A stretch of 64,000 nt of DNA from Burkholderia cepacia ATCC 25416 (GTDB lineage Bacteria > Pseudomonadota > Gammaproteobacteria > Burkholderiales > Burkholderiaceae), in NCBI RefSeq assembly GCF_001411495.1, contig NZ_CP012982.1, forward strand, positions 1,550,001 through 1,614,000, read 5' to 3'. The notes beneath the pieces were generated by a model, which saw only the letters and a program-made list of their open reading frames with translations, ran no database searches and was not told the origin of the DNA. Position 1 is the stretch's first letter, and every line of letters starts with the position of its first letter. Below, piece by piece: positions 1 through 10,429 of this stretch. The position numbers were made by a program, and so were the translations under genes.

Positions 1-125
1 CGCCGCTTTCGCCGCCGCCGTTGCCACCGCCTTCGCCGTTGCCGCCGTTGCCGCCGCCTCCACCGTTGCCGCCATTGCCGCCATTGCCGCCATTGCCGCC
101 GTTGCCGCCGTTGCCGCCGCCTTCA
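1..125. repeat. 9-nt coding minisatellite (Gly-Gly-Asn linker of the chitinase)
   Basis: Tandem variants of TTGCCGCCG / TTGCCGCCA, read on the minus strand as repeated Gly-Gly-Asn triplets with occasional Glu. A shorter block of the same kind lies at about 318-365 on the other side of the CBM5/12 module. The near-identical 9-nt units are prone to slippage in multiples of nine, which would change linker length without breaking the frame. Confidence 0.85.
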
Positions 126-2779
126 CCGTTGCCGAAGATCGTCCACGCATCGCTCCACGCGAAGCCCTTGCCCGGTTCGTAGGCCGCCGGTGCACCCGAG
201 CACCAGCCGCTGTACGGGAACGGCTTGCACTGGTACAGCTTGCCCTGGTTCGACACGACGTCGCCGGCCTTGTACTGCGTCCCGGCCTTGTAGGCCGGGT
301 ACTGGCCGCCTTCGCCACCGCCGCCGTTGCCGCCACCACCGTTGCCGCCGCCACCATTGCCGCCGCCCGTCTCCGTCGCCTTCACGAGCACCGTGTGCTG
401 AGCGGTGGACGACAGCTTGCCGTCGCCGACCTTGACCGAGAACGTGAACGACTGGTCCTTCGCAAGCTTCGGCGCGGTGAAGCGCAGCGTCGCGCCGGAA
501 GGCTGCACGTCGATGCCGGACGGAGCCGTCCACTGGAACGTCAGCTTGTCGCCGTCCGGATCGGTCGATTTCTCGGCCGACAGGGCCACGGCCTGACCGC
601 CTTCCGCCTGCGCCGGGCCGCTGAGTCGCGCGACCGGCGGACGGTTTTCGGCCGGCGGCGGCTCGACCGACGCTTCGGCCTGCGCGGTCACGACGACCTG
701 CGCGGCACTCTTCAGCCCGGCCGGGTCGGTCACCGTCACGCGGAACGTGTAGCGGGTGTCCTGCTTGACCGCCGGCACGTCGACCGTCGCCTTCGCACTG
801 TCCGGACTGCCGATCTTCAGCGGATCGCCGCCGATCTGTTCCCACTTGAAGGTCAGCTTGTCGCCGTCGGGATCGCGCGACTTCGACGCGTCGAGCGTCA
901 CCGTCTGCGGCCCGGTGACCGTCATGGCCGTCCCCGCGTTCGCGATCGGCGGACGATTCTCCGCGCCGCTTCCGCCGTCGCCGTGGCCAAGACCTTCGTG
1001 CATCGCGTTCAGGATGTCGCCGTTGTCCGCGTCGATTTCCCACGAGAACATGCCGCCGAGCTGGTGCTTGCGCACGTAGTCGCCCTTGGCGTTCACCGAG
1101 CGCGGATCGTCGAACGTGAGGAGTTCGCCGGTGCTCTTGTTGAACACGTACGGCGCCTCGGCCGTCTGGTCGTAGTGGTACTCGTAGCCGTTGATGCCCG
1201 CGTTGTTCGGGCCGATCATCTCCGCCTTGAGCTTCTTGTAGTCGAGAATGCCGGCTTCCCACTGCCCCTTGTGCGGCCCCTTCGCGGTGCCCGTGAACGG
1301 ATTGCCGTCGGTATAGCCCGATACGCCGTTCCAGCCGCGGGCGTATGCCGCCGCGCCGACGACGAGCTTCTTCGGATCGACGCCCTGCGCAAGCAGCGCC
1401 TTGATCGAGTTGTCGGTCGTGTACTTGGTGTCCGGTCGCCATGCGGGCGCGTGCAGTGCCGTCTGGTGACCCAGCTCCGTCAGGCTGAACGCACCGTAGT
1501 AGTCGTACGTCATGTCGAAGATGTAGTCCATGTACTTCGTGGCTTCCTTGTAGTTCACCACGTCGATCTTGTCCTTGCCCGCGCCGATCGCAGACGTCAG
1601 CTCGTAGGTCTTGCCGGTGTCCGCCGACACGCGGTCGAGCATCTGCCGCAGTTCCTTCATCAGCGTCACATACAGCGCGCCGTCCGTCTGCGGATTGCCG
1701 ATCGCGCCGTTCGCGCCCTTGCCGCCCGGGAACTCCCAGTCGATGTCGACGCCGTCGAAGAACTTCCAGGTGCGCAGCAACTGCTCGGTCGAATCGACGA
1801 ACACCTTGCGCTTGGCCGGGTCGTGCAGCTGGAAGAACGGATCGGACAGCGTCCAGCCGCCGATCGACGGCAGGATCTTGAGGTCCGGATTGCGTTTCTT
1901 CGCGGCCATCATCTGGCCAAGCACGCCCTTGAGCTTCGAGTTCGCGGTCTGGCCGGGCAGCGTCATGCCCATCTCGCCCCACGTATCGTGGATCGCCACG
2001 CTGAAGTCGGGCAGCCCCGCGCACGTCTGCTGCAGTGCGCGGAACGAATTCGGCACGTCGCGCGCGAGCGACGCGTTGATGTTCGCTCCGCCGCAGATCG
2101 GCACGAAGCCATACAGCATGTGCGTGAGGTTCTCGACCGGCACGTTGTCGACGTTGAACTTGCGGTCGTAGACCGACCACGTCGCGAAGTAGGTGCCGAC
2201 CACCGAGCCGGACGTGTTCTTGAAACGCTTGTGCGCCTTGCTCGCGTTGTCGGGCAGCGTATCGGCCAGTTCCGGAATCGTGTCGAACACGACCACGTCG
2301 ATCGGCGCGCTGTCCGTCGACGCGCCGTTCGCGTCGATCACCCGGACCTGCATCTTCTTCACGCCCGGCGTCTTGACGTTGGCGATGACGGTGCCGCTCT
2401 GGGTGCCGCCGGGCGTCAGCTTGAGTTCCGACGCGGCATCGACCGCGCCGTCGACCACGGCGACCGCCTTCACGGCCGTTCCGTTGCTCCAGATGTCGAA
2501 CGGCAGCGGCACGTCGACCTTCTTGTTGAGCTTGACGAGGTCCTTGTAGGGCGCGCTGCCCGCTCTCTGCAGATCGATCTCGACGAAACCGTGCGGCTTC
2601 GACGTGATTTCGTATTGCTTGAGACTGGGCTTGCCGGGGGCGGCGAACGCGGCGTTCGCGAAACACAGCGCGCTGGCCGTGGCGATCGTCGCGAATGCAA
2701 GCGTCTGGGTGCGGCCGGATGCAACGCCGATACGCGACGGATTGAGGTTGAGTTTATTCAGGCGCAATTTGATCGTCAT
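1..2779 (-). CDS. secreted modular GH18 chitinase (C-terminus outside window)
   Basis: Endo-type chitin hydrolase predicted to act outside the cell. The reading frame is open from an ATG at 2779 through base 1, so about 926 residues are visible and the C-terminus is missing. Order: signal peptide (about 1-46, ending ANAAFA), an N-terminal beta-rich domain with Ig-like character, a GH18 barrel carrying the catalytic signature DGVDIDWEF (D342, D345, D347, E349), two PKD/Ig-like domains that each begin ENRPP, a Gly/Asn linker, a CBM5/12 chitin-binding module with several aromatic residues, then a second long Gly/Asn linker that leaves the window, so another binding module is likely. The AAGG before the ATG directly abuts it, so a TTG at residue 5 is an alternative start. 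It diverges from the LPMO gene, a classic chitin-degrading pairing. Family assignment is firm; exact substrate range is inference. Confidence 0.93.
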   Translation of the reverse strand, partial: MTIKLRLNKLNLNPSRIGVASGRTQTLAFATIATASALCFANAAFAAPGKPSLKQYEITSKPHGFVEIDLQRAGSAPYKDLVKLNKKVDVPLPFDIWSNGTAVKAVAVVDGAVDAASELKLTPGGTQSGTVIANVKTPGVKKMQVRVIDANGASTDSAPIDVVVFDTIPELADTLPDNASKAHKRFKNTSGSVVGTYFATWSVYDRKFNVDNVPVENLTHMLYGFVPICGGANINASLARDVPNSFRALQQTCAGLPDFSVAIHDTWGEMGMTLPGQTANSKLKGVLGQMMAAKKRNPDLKILPSIGGWTLSDPFFQLHDPAKRKVFVDSTEQLLRTWKFFDGVDIDWEFPGGKGANGAIGNPQTDGALYVTLMKELRQMLDRVSADTGKTYELTSAIGAGKDKIDVVNYKEATKYMDYIFDMTYDYYGAFSLTELGHQTALHAPAWRPDTKYTTDNSIKALLAQGVDPKKLVVGAAAYARGWNGVSGYTDGNPFTGTAKGPHKGQWEAGILDYKKLKAEMIGPNNAGINGYEYHYDQTAEAPYVFNKSTGELLTFDDPRSVNAKGDYVRKHQLGGMFSWEIDADNGDILNAMHEGLGHGDGGSGAENRPPIANAGTAMTVTGPQTVTLDASKSRDPDGDKLTFKWEQIGGDPLKIGSPDSAKATVDVPAVKQDTRYTFRVTVTDPAGLKSAAQVVVTAQAEASVEPPPAENRPPVARLSGPAQAEGGQAVALSAEKSTDPDGDKLTFQWTAPSGIDVQPSGATLRFTAPKLAKDQSFTFSVKVGDGKLSSTAQHTVLVKATETGGGNGGGGNGGGGNGGGGEGGQYPAYKAGTQYKAGDVVSNQGKLYQCKPFPYSGWCSGAPAAYEPGKGFAWSDAWTIFGNGEGGGNGGNGGNGGNGGNGGNGGGGGNGGNGEGGGNGGGESG

Positions 2780-3071
2780 CCTTGAGAAATTGAAAGAGTG
2801 TCTGAATCGACCGTCGCATTGTTTTTTCCCCGCCGCCCCGCGCCAATCAATCTCAAGGATGTCTCAAGAAATGCCGGTTTTTCGGAAACCGGCAGCCGGA
2901 TTCTTGATGAATCGTTCAGGAAGATTCCCGCCCCCGCCGCGCTCGCGGAAACTGCAACCCGTGTCGCATCCCACCCGATGCACGACGCGCAAACGCCGGG
3001 CACCGTGCCGGCTTCGATCAACCGCTCTTTCGAAAGCAGTACCGACAGATACGATCCATCTCCTACACACC
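2780..3071. promoter_or_regulatory. divergent promoter region of chitinase and LPMO genes
   Basis: 292 bp separate the two divergent starts and contain no convincing gene. Two things stand out: the motif at 2851-2868 that recurs twice elsewhere in the locus, and, 3 nt after it, a perfect 9-bp inverted repeat (TGCCGGTTT at 2872-2880 and its complement at 2886-2894, 5-nt loop TTCGG) that could fold in the leader of the LPMO transcript. I cannot place a -10/-35 pair with confidence. Confidence 0.6.
2851..2868 (-). promoter_or_regulatory. candidate regulator site A (TTGAGACATCCTT core)
   Basis: On the minus strand this reads CTTGAGACATCCTTGAGA. The 13-nt core TTGAGACATCCTT is identical to site B (4624-4641) in front of the secretion operon and differs by one base from site C (15329-15346) in front of cytochrome b561. 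Its position between the divergent chitinase and LPMO genes suits a shared operator. The orphan OmpR-type regulator at 14590-15273 is the obvious candidate to bind it, but that is inference. Confidence 0.5.
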
Positions 3072-4532
3072 ATGAACAAACACACCGCGAGCCGAACGCT
3101 CTTCAAACTTTCGCCGCTGGTCGCGTGCGCATCCATGTTCTTCGCGCAACATGCGTTCGCGCACGGCTACCTCTCCGATCCGCCGTCGCGCAACCTGATG
3201 TGCAGCTCGAAGCAGGGCCCGGCGCAAAACTTCAACTGCGGCTCGGTCACATGGGAACCGCAAAGCGTCGAAGGCAAGCAGGGCTTCCCTCAGGCCGGTG
3301 CGCCCGACGGACAGTTCGCAAGCGGCGGCGTCGTGCAGTTCAGCGAACTGAACGAGCAATCCGTCGACCGCTGGAAAACCAACGACATCAAGCCGGGCGC
3401 GCAGCAGTTCAAGTGGACGTTCACAGCGCCGCACGTGACGAAGAACTTCAAGTACTACCTGACGAAGCAGGGCTGGAACCCGAACCTGCCGCTGACGCGC
3501 GACCAGTTCGACCTGACGCCGTTCTGCACGGTCGACGGCGGCATGCAGAAGGCCGACGCGATCGGGCCGCACAACTGCACGATTCCGTCGGACCGCACCG
3601 GCCATCACGTGATGCTGAGCACGTGGCACGTCGGCGACACGGCCGGCATGTTCTACAACGTGGCCGACCTCAACATCAAGGCGGACGGCGGTCCGACCGA
3701 CCCGGGCAAGCCGAGCTGGTCGTCCGTCGGCACCATCGCGCCGACCGTCGACCTGAAGGCCGGCGACAAGGTCATGAACCGCGTGTTCAAGTCGGGCGGT
3801 GAAGTACCGTCGATGAAGACGACCGTCACGATCGGCACGGCCGAACAGGGTGAACGCAACATGTGGCCGATGCTGCTCGCGAAGGAAATCAACCGCGTGC
3901 AGTCGGCCGGCCTGCTGGCGGGCATCGAGCGCGACGGGCGCATCGAGCCGGGGCTGGGCGCGAACAACGTGTTCGCCAAGAGCGGCAGCGGCATCGTGCG
4001 CACGGAGACGACGGTCGAGAAGAAGCCGGAATCGGGCATCGACGAAGGTTTCAGCGTCACGAGCAACCCGGAATTCAGGATCGAGAACGGCAAGGCCACC
4101 GCGAAGTTCTTCCTGAAGTTCAATCACGCGAAGGACACCAGCGTCACGATGAAGGTGTACGACGCGGCCAATTCGCTGGTCGGCTCGAAGTCGGCAACGA
4201 TGCGGATGCAGGGCGACCTGAGCGTCGACATCGCGAATGCGAAGGCCGGCGCGCACACGGCCGTGGCGACGTCGCAGATCGAAGGCGGCACGCTGAAGCA
4301 GGAAACCGTCACGTTCAAGCTGACCGGCGGCACGGGCGGCGGCGAAGGCGCGCAGTGCCAGGCCGCGTGGAAGCAGGGCACGGCCTATACGGGCGGCGCG
4401 AAGGTGCAGCACAACGGCCGCACCTACGAGGCGCGCTGGTGGACCCAGAACGACGTGCCGGGCTCGCCCGCGACGACCGGCGCCGATCACACCGGCAAGG
4501 TCTGGAAGGATCTCGGCGCATGCAGCAAGTAA
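3072..4532 (+). CDS. gbpA: GbpA-like AA10 lytic polysaccharide monooxygenase
   Basis: Copper enzyme that cleaves crystalline chitin oxidatively and binds chitin. 486 aa. A signal peptide (about 1-30, ending QHAFA) is followed by His31, which becomes the mature N-terminus and with a second His forms the copper-binding histidine brace; HGYLSDPPSR is the typical AA10 beginning. The AA10 domain spans about 31-200, then two GbpA middle domains (about 210-410) and a C-terminal CBM5/12 module (about 425-486) with the AxxWxxGTAYTGGxxV pattern. This is the four-domain layout of Vibrio GbpA. The ATG at 3072 is chosen because it alone gives a clean signal peptide; the frame is open far upstream but lacks coding character. 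It diverges from the chitinase and precedes a secretion operon; GbpA proteins are known type II substrates. Confidence 0.93.
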   Translation: MNKHTASRTLFKLSPLVACASMFFAQHAFAHGYLSDPPSRNLMCSSKQGPAQNFNCGSVTWEPQSVEGKQGFPQAGAPDGQFASGGVVQFSELNEQSVDRWKTNDIKPGAQQFKWTFTAPHVTKNFKYYLTKQGWNPNLPLTRDQFDLTPFCTVDGGMQKADAIGPHNCTIPSDRTGHHVMLSTWHVGDTAGMFYNVADLNIKADGGPTDPGKPSWSSVGTIAPTVDLKAGDKVMNRVFKSGGEVPSMKTTVTIGTAEQGERNMWPMLLAKEINRVQSAGLLAGIERDGRIEPGLGANNVFAKSGSGIVRTETTVEKKPESGIDEGFSVTSNPEFRIENGKATAKFFLKFNHAKDTSVTMKVYDAANSLVGSKSATMRMQGDLSVDIANAKAGAHTAVATSQIEGGTLKQETVTFKLTGGTGGGEGAQCQAAWKQGTAYTGGAKVQHNGRTYEARWWTQNDVPGSPATTGADHTGKVWKDLGACSK

Positions 4533-4553
4533 GGATTCCCGCATGAATCCCGC

Positions 4554-4596
4554 GAGCCGCGCGCCAACGGCGTGCGGCTCGCCCGTCCTCGACGGG
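4554..4596 (+). terminator. tandem hairpins after the LPMO gene
   Basis: GAGCCGCGCGCC (4554-4565) pairs with 4569-4580 across a 3-nt loop, 12 bp with one G-U pair; a second hairpin, CCCGTC/GACGGG, follows at 4582-4596. There is no U-tract, so this may be a factor-dependent end or an RNA-stabilising structure rather than a canonical terminator. Confidence 0.5.
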
Positions 4597-4623
4597 TGCA
4601 TGCGCGGCGTGTTTCGAAGTTTG

Positions 4624-4641
4624 TTGAGACATCCTTCATGA
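4624..4641 (+). promoter_or_regulatory. candidate regulator site B upstream of the secretion operon
   Basis: TTGAGACATCCTTCATGA lies about 160 nt before the first gene of the secretion block. It matches site C (15329-15346) in 17 of 18 positions, and its first 13 nt match site A exactly. The ATG inside it opens no plausible gene. Such conservation in non-coding DNA over 10 kb within one functional locus suggests an operator. Confidence 0.5.
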
Positions 4642-4802
4642 AAATTGCGGCGCCTGCATCGCGTTTGCAAAATGACGTTATCAAACGGCGCTCGGGCCCG
4701 AACAAGCCCCCTTCCCCACAGCGCGCCATTCATCAGTCGTCCGCAATACGACGACACTCCGACCCGCGAATCGCGTCGGAACTTAAACCGAGGGCATACA
4801 AC

Positions 4803-5243
4803 GTGAAATCGAACTATCCGAAATGGACGAAGAAGCGAGGCCAGCGTGGCTTCACCTTGCTCGAATTGCTGGTGGTGCTGCTGATCATCGCGCTGCTGGC
4901 AGGCTATGTCGGCCCGAAACTCTTTTCGCAGGTCGACAAGGCGAAGGTCCGCTCGACCGAATCTCAGATGAAGACGCTCGGCGACGCGGTCACGCAGTTC
5001 AGGCTCGACACGGGCCGCTATCCGAGCGCCGACGAAGGGCTCGATGCGCTGGTCAAGCAGCCGCAGAACACCGACGGGTGGAACGGCCCCTATCTCGCGA
5101 AGGCCGTGCCGAAGGACGGCTGGGGCCGGGCCTATCAGTGGAACGTGCCGGGCCGAGACGGCGAGGCGGAGATCGTGTCGCTCGGTCGGGACGGTCGTGT
5201 CGGAGGGAGCGGCAACGATGCGGACCTCGTCTACGGCATGTAA
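4803..5243 (+). CDS. GspG-like major pseudopilin
   Basis: Major subunit of a type II secretion pseudopilus. 146 aa from a GTG at 4803, with GAGGG a short distance upstream. A short basic leader ends RGQRG, followed by FTLLELLVVLLIIALLAGYV: Gly at -1, Phe at +1 and Glu at +5 are the prepilin peptidase and assembly signals, followed by one N-terminal hydrophobic helix. The C-terminal part carries the GspG pattern DTGRYPSADEGLDALV, WNGPYL and a terminal Asp-rich, calcium-loop-like segment (GSGNDADLVYGM). Of the four pseudopilins here it is the closest to canonical GspG. It overlaps the next gene by 26 nt, the first of a run of overlapping genes. No prepilin peptidase gene lies in the window, so processing must be supplied elsewhere. 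Confidence 0.87.
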   Translation: MKSNYPKWTKKRGQRGFTLLELLVVLLIIALLAGYVGPKLFSQVDKAKVRSTESQMKTLGDAVTQFRLDTGRYPSADEGLDALVKQPQNTDGWNGPYLAKAVPKDGWGRAYQWNVPGRDGEAEIVSLGRDGRVGGSGNDADLVYGM

Positions 5244-5727
5244 GGGCCTGCGTCGCTGGACCGTCGCGGCGGCGATCGCCGTCTGCGCGTCCGGCGCCGC
5301 AGCCAAGGATTGCTTTACCCAGGCAGGCGAGCGGCACGGTATCGATCCCCTCCTGCTCGTCGCGATCGCGAAAGTGGAATCGTCGCTGAATCCTCGCGCG
5401 ATCAATTACAACCGCAACGGCACCTACGACATCGGGCTGATGCAGATCAACAGCTCGCACCTGCCGCGATTGATCAAGACAGGCGTCACGCACGGGCGCC
5501 TGATCAACGAGCCCTGTACGTCGATCGACACCGGCGCGTCGATTCTCGCCGGCTTCATCGAGCGGCACGGCTACACATGGAATGCCGTCGGCGCCTACAA
5601 CGCCGGATCGTCGGCGAAGCGCGAACCGGTGCGCAAATCGTATGCGACCAAGGTCTGGCGCGAGTACCAGACGCTGACCAGCAATCGCGTCGCCAGCTCG
5701 GCGTTGCTCGACGAATGGCGGAGGTAG
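5218..5727 (+). CDS. lytic transglycosylase, SLT family (IagB/VirB1-like)
   Basis: Small periplasmic peptidoglycan lyase of the type that opens the wall for secretion machines. 169 aa. Signal peptide about 1-28 (ending ASGAAA), then the SLT domain with catalytic Glu in IAKVESSLNP, the YDIGLMQINSSH block and AVGAYNAG. It overlaps the gspG-like gene by 26 nt and ends 2 nt before the gspF-like gene, so it is translationally embedded in the operon. Specialised transglycosylases are common in type III, type IV and pilus loci but unusual as an integral part of a type II operon, which helps mark this as a variant system. Confidence 0.88.
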   Translation: MRTSSTACKGLRRWTVAAAIAVCASGAAAKDCFTQAGERHGIDPLLLVAIAKVESSLNPRAINYNRNGTYDIGLMQINSSHLPRLIKTGVTHGRLINEPCTSIDTGASILAGFIERHGYTWNAVGAYNAGSSAKREPVRKSYATKVWREYQTLTSNRVASSALLDEWRR

Positions 5728-5729
5728 CC

Positions 5730-6911
5730 ATGCAATCGTTTCAGGTTCGGGTGCTTGCCGACGGCAAGGTCGCCCTGCAGACGATCGAAGCAGCGAGCGA
5801 AGCGGACGTGCGGGCCCGGATCGCGGCGCAAGGCGGTGTCGCGCTCGACATTCGCCGCGCACGCCTCGCCAGACGCAAGCGCGCACCGAAATTTGCGCTC
5901 GCGCTGTTCCTCCAGGAACTGTCGACGCTGCTCGATGCGGGCCTCGTGCTGATCGAAGCGCTCGAGGCGCTGCGCGACAAGAACGATGCCGGCAAGGCGT
6001 CGAAGCAGGTGATCGACCGGATCCTGTCGGTGATGTATCAGGGGCAGCCGTTATCCGCGGCGCTTGCGCGACAGCCCGACGTCTTTCCGGGGCTGCTCGT
6101 CGCGACGATCGCGTCGTCGGAAGACAGCGGCCAGTTGCCCGCCGTATTGAAGCGCTACCAGCAATACGAAGTGCGGATCGAGCAGATCCGCAAGCGGGTC
6201 ACCGGCGCGCTGATTTATCCGGCGGTCGTGATCGGCGTCGGCATCGCGATCCTGCTGTTCATGGCCTTTTTCGTGATTCCGCGTTTCGCGGTGGTGTTCG
6301 AGTCGCTGACCACGCTGCCGCCGACCGCGCAGGTGATGCTCTGGTGGGCGACCCTGTTGCGCGAGAACGGCGCGGCGGTCGGCATGGCAGCCGCCGCGGC
6401 GGCCGTCGGCGCGGGGCTGGCGGTGCGCTCGGCCGCCGCGAAGCGCGCGGCACAGCGGCTGATGTGGCGGGCGCCGAAGGTGCGCGACGTTTGTGCGCTG
6501 TTCGCCCTGACCCGGTTCTATCGAACCGTCGGACTCCTGATCGCGGGCGGCACGCCCGTGATCGACGCGCTGGAATTGTCCGGCAAGGTGCTGCCCGCGC
6601 ATTTCGGGGCGCGCCTCGCGGCCGCGCTGACCGAGTTGCGTGCCGGACGATCGGTATCGACTGTCTTCGCGGCCCATGCACTGACGACCTCCGTCGCCGA
6701 GCGGCTGCTGCGCGTCGGCGAACAGAGCGGCGACCTGGGCGGAATGTGCGAGCACATCGCGCAGTTCCACGACGGCGCGCTCGACCGGTCGATCGAAATG
6801 ATCAGCAAGGTTTTCGAACCGGTGCTGATGCTCGCGGTCGGCGCAACGGTCGGCGCGGTGGTTCTGCTGCTGTACATGCCGATCTTCGAATTGGCCGGCA
6901 GCGTCGGATAG
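5730..6911 (+). CDS. GspF/PilC-like inner-membrane platform protein
   Basis: Polytopic platform protein that couples the cytoplasmic ATPase to pseudopilus assembly. 393 aa, with GGAGGT 4 nt before the ATG at 5730. A short N-terminal region (about 1-50) is followed by two T2SSF domains with three hydrophobic segments, around 160-190 (VTGALIYPAVVIGVGIAILL), 210-240 and 365-385. Conserved family features include FLQELSTLLDAGLVLIEAL at the start of the first domain and RFYRTVGLLIAGGTPVIDAL at the start of the second. Length is normal for GspF. It lies between the transglycosylase and the ATPase, in the usual close association of F and E. Confidence 0.9.
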   Translation: MQSFQVRVLADGKVALQTIEAASEADVRARIAAQGGVALDIRRARLARRKRAPKFALALFLQELSTLLDAGLVLIEALEALRDKNDAGKASKQVIDRILSVMYQGQPLSAALARQPDVFPGLLVATIASSEDSGQLPAVLKRYQQYEVRIEQIRKRVTGALIYPAVVIGVGIAILLFMAFFVIPRFAVVFESLTTLPPTAQVMLWWATLLRENGAAVGMAAAAAAVGAGLAVRSAAAKRAAQRLMWRAPKVRDVCALFALTRFYRTVGLLIAGGTPVIDALELSGKVLPAHFGARLAAALTELRAGRSVSTVFAAHALTTSVAERLLRVGEQSGDLGGMCEHIAQFHDGALDRSIEMISKVFEPVLMLAVGATVGAVVLLLYMPIFELAGSVG

Positions 6912-6965
6912 CGGCCCCGGCCGGCCAGATGCCCGCCTTCCCGCTTCCCAACTGGAGAATTCAAG

Positions 6966-8580
<1,615 letters not shown>

Positions 8581-8600
<20 letters not shown>

Positions 8601-9351
8601 CGTCACCGTGCTGATCGACGCCGATACGCTGCACGTCCGGGCGCATGAAAGCCGGCGCGCACGGCGCACCGGTGCACCGCTCGCCGTCGTCGCCCACGAG
8701 GGCCGGCCGGCCGACGCGCTCGCGCAGGTGCTCGCCGGCCTGCCGAAAGCGCGCCTGCCGATGCGCAACCGCCTCCACGTCGTCGTCGGGCATCCGTGGT
8801 CGCACGGCGTGGTGCTGCCCTGGCAGGAAGGCCTGGTGTCGGACGCCGCGTGGGATGCGTATGCCCGCATGCTGTTCGCCGCGCGCGCGCAGCGCGGTGC
8901 GTTGCGCATCCTCATCGAGGACGAACGGCGCGGCCGCGCGCGCCTTGCGGTCGCGGCCTGCGACGAACTCCTCGCGGCGCTCGTCGACGCGAGCCGCGCG
9001 GCCGGCTGGCGGCTCGCCAGCTTCCGCGACGCGCTGTCGGCGTCGCTCGCCTCGCACGCCGCCCGGCTGGTCGGCGACGATTTCCGCTTCGCGCTTCGCC
9101 AGCCGCACGTCGTGACGTGCATTTTCCGGCGTTCGGGCGAATGGGCCGACATCGTCACGTTGCCGCGCGCCGGCGACCGCCCCGACGACTGGTTCGCCGC
9201 GGCGGCGCTGATCGCCGGGCAGCCGGCCTGCGGCGACGCGCATGCATGCCGGTTCGACGGCTCGATGCTCGCCGATGGCGACGCGGCGTGCGCGCCGACG
9301 GATGGCCGCACGGCCGAACCGATGGATGTCGCGGCGGAGGATCCGGCATGA
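8581..9351 (+). CDS. PilM/GspL-N-like cytoplasmic assembly protein (divergent)
   Basis: 256 aa from a GTG at 8581 that overlaps the ATPase gene by 20 nt. No signal peptide or membrane segment is seen. The position, directly before PilN- and PilO-like genes, and the actin-like beginning (VTVLIDADTLHVRAHE) suggest the counterpart of PilM or of the cytoplasmic domain of GspL, which links the ATPase to the inner-membrane assembly complex. Sequence similarity that I can recognise is weak, and the last about 40 residues are low-complexity. The next gene begins in an ATGA overlap, so translation is probably coupled. Confidence 0.6.
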
Positions 9352-9878
9352 AGCGCCTGTCGGAACTGAACTTCGCCGCGCCGCGCACGCGCCTGACGCC
9401 GTGGGCCGGCATCGCGCTGTGCTGCGCGCTGGCTGCCGGGCTCTTCGCCGGCAGCGAATGGAACCGCGTCGAAGCACTGCGTGACGATGTCGAGCAGGTC
9501 GAGAAGCGCATCGAGCAGCGTCAGCGCGTCATCGAGCGCGAACAGCGGCGGGAGAAGGCCAAGACGCCCGAGCAGCGGCGCATCGAGCGCGTGCTGGCCG
9601 AACAGACGATGACCGACAAGGGATCCGGCCTGTCGGTGATCGACTGGATCGAGCACGCCTGGACCCCACAGATCGCGCTGAAGTCGCTGACGGTGGACAA
9701 GGCGGGCCGCGAGGCGCGCATCGAAGGCGGTGCCGCGGAGCTGTCGCACGTCTACCTGTTCGTCGACCGCCTGCACGACCGCCATCCGGACCGCATGATC
9801 GGCCTGCTCCAGCATCGGATGAAGACCGAGGACGGCAAGGCCATTTTTCACTTCAGCCTGAGCATCGAACATCCATGA
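9348..9878 (+). CDS. PilN/GspL-C-like inner-membrane protein
   Basis: 176 aa, ATG at 9348 preceded by GGAGG. A short cytoplasmic N-terminus with a PilN-like motif (LNFAAPR, compare the INLLPWR type), one membrane segment (about 18-36), a charged coiled coil (about 38-85, rich in Glu, Arg and Gln) and a ferredoxin-like periplasmic domain. This is the PilN/MshI2/GspL-C layout: a bitopic protein pairing with the PilO-like product of the next gene. ATGA overlaps at both ends show tight coupling with its neighbours. Confidence 0.72.
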   Translation: MKRLSELNFAAPRTRLTPWAGIALCCALAAGLFAGSEWNRVEALRDDVEQVEKRIEQRQRVIEREQRREKAKTPEQRRIERVLAEQTMTDKGSGLSVIDWIEHAWTPQIALKSLTVDKAGREARIEGGAAELSHVYLFVDRLHDRHPDRMIGLLQHRMKTEDGKAIFHFSLSIEHP

Positions 9879-10429
9879 CCCACCTGAATGCAATCGACAA
9901 AACGGCGCTTGCTGCGCAGTTGCGCTGGGGGCGCTATGTCGCGACCCGCAAGCTCGGCGTGCCCGGGCTGCTGGCGGCCGGCGCGGTCGTCGCCCTGCTC
10001 GGCCTGCACGCGCTTTATATCCAACCGGGCGGCGCGCGACTCGACGCGACGCGCGGCGCGCTCGCCAAGGATCTGGCCGCGCTGCCCAAGCCCGGCCCGA
10101 AGGCCGGCGACGGCGGCATGACGCTGCACGACGTCCAGCAGCTGCGCAGCCGCGAGCAGGCGTATTCGCTGTTCGAGATCCTGTCGCAGAACGGCCTGGA
10201 ACGGAAGCACGCGACCTACCGGCGCGAGGCCGAGGTGAAGGGCAAGCTGCGACGGCTCACGATCAGCATCGCGCTGAGCGGCAGCTACGCCGGATTGCGC
10301 GAAGCGATGCGGAAAATCGCCGACCAGCCGATGGTGCGTATCGAGAGCGTCACGATCGAGCGCGAAAAGATCGACAGCCCCGTCGTCAACGTCGATCTGC
10401 GGGTCAGCCTGCTGGGGCCCGACGCATGA
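9875..10429 (+). CDS. PilO/GspM-like inner-membrane protein
   Basis: 184 aa. One membrane segment (about 27-49), a periplasmic helix, then a ferredoxin-like fold with the segment SGSYAGLREAMRKIADQP that is characteristic of PilO/MshJ/GspM proteins, and a final beta strand (VVNVDLRVSLLGPDA). It probably forms a heterodimer with the PilN-like protein and contacts the secretin through the following PilP/GspC-like protein. Overlaps of 4 nt on both sides. Confidence 0.75.
   Translation: MTHLNAIDKTALAAQLRWGRYVATRKLGVPGLLAAGAVVALLGLHALYIQPGGARLDATRGALAKDLAALPKPGPKAGDGGMTLHDVQQLRSREQAYSLFEILSQNGLERKHATYRREAEVKGKLRRLTISIALSGSYAGLREAMRKIADQPMVRIESVTIEREKIDSPVVNVDLRVSLLGPDA

Noticed and set aside
123..2785. 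Long open frames of 796-847 codons overlapping the chitinase on both strands
   Set aside because: They are Arg/Ala/Gly-rich shadows produced by high-GC codon bias; the frame from 2779 has a signal peptide, the GH18 catalytic motif and a CBM.
2777..2787. CATCCTTGAGA at the chitinase start, and ACATCCTTGA (minus strand, 15420-15429) before cytochrome b561, as extra copies of the regulatory motif
   Set aside because: Both overlap AAGGA(T) sequences in ribosome-binding position, so the similarity to the motif is probably the Shine-Dalgarno core read backwards.
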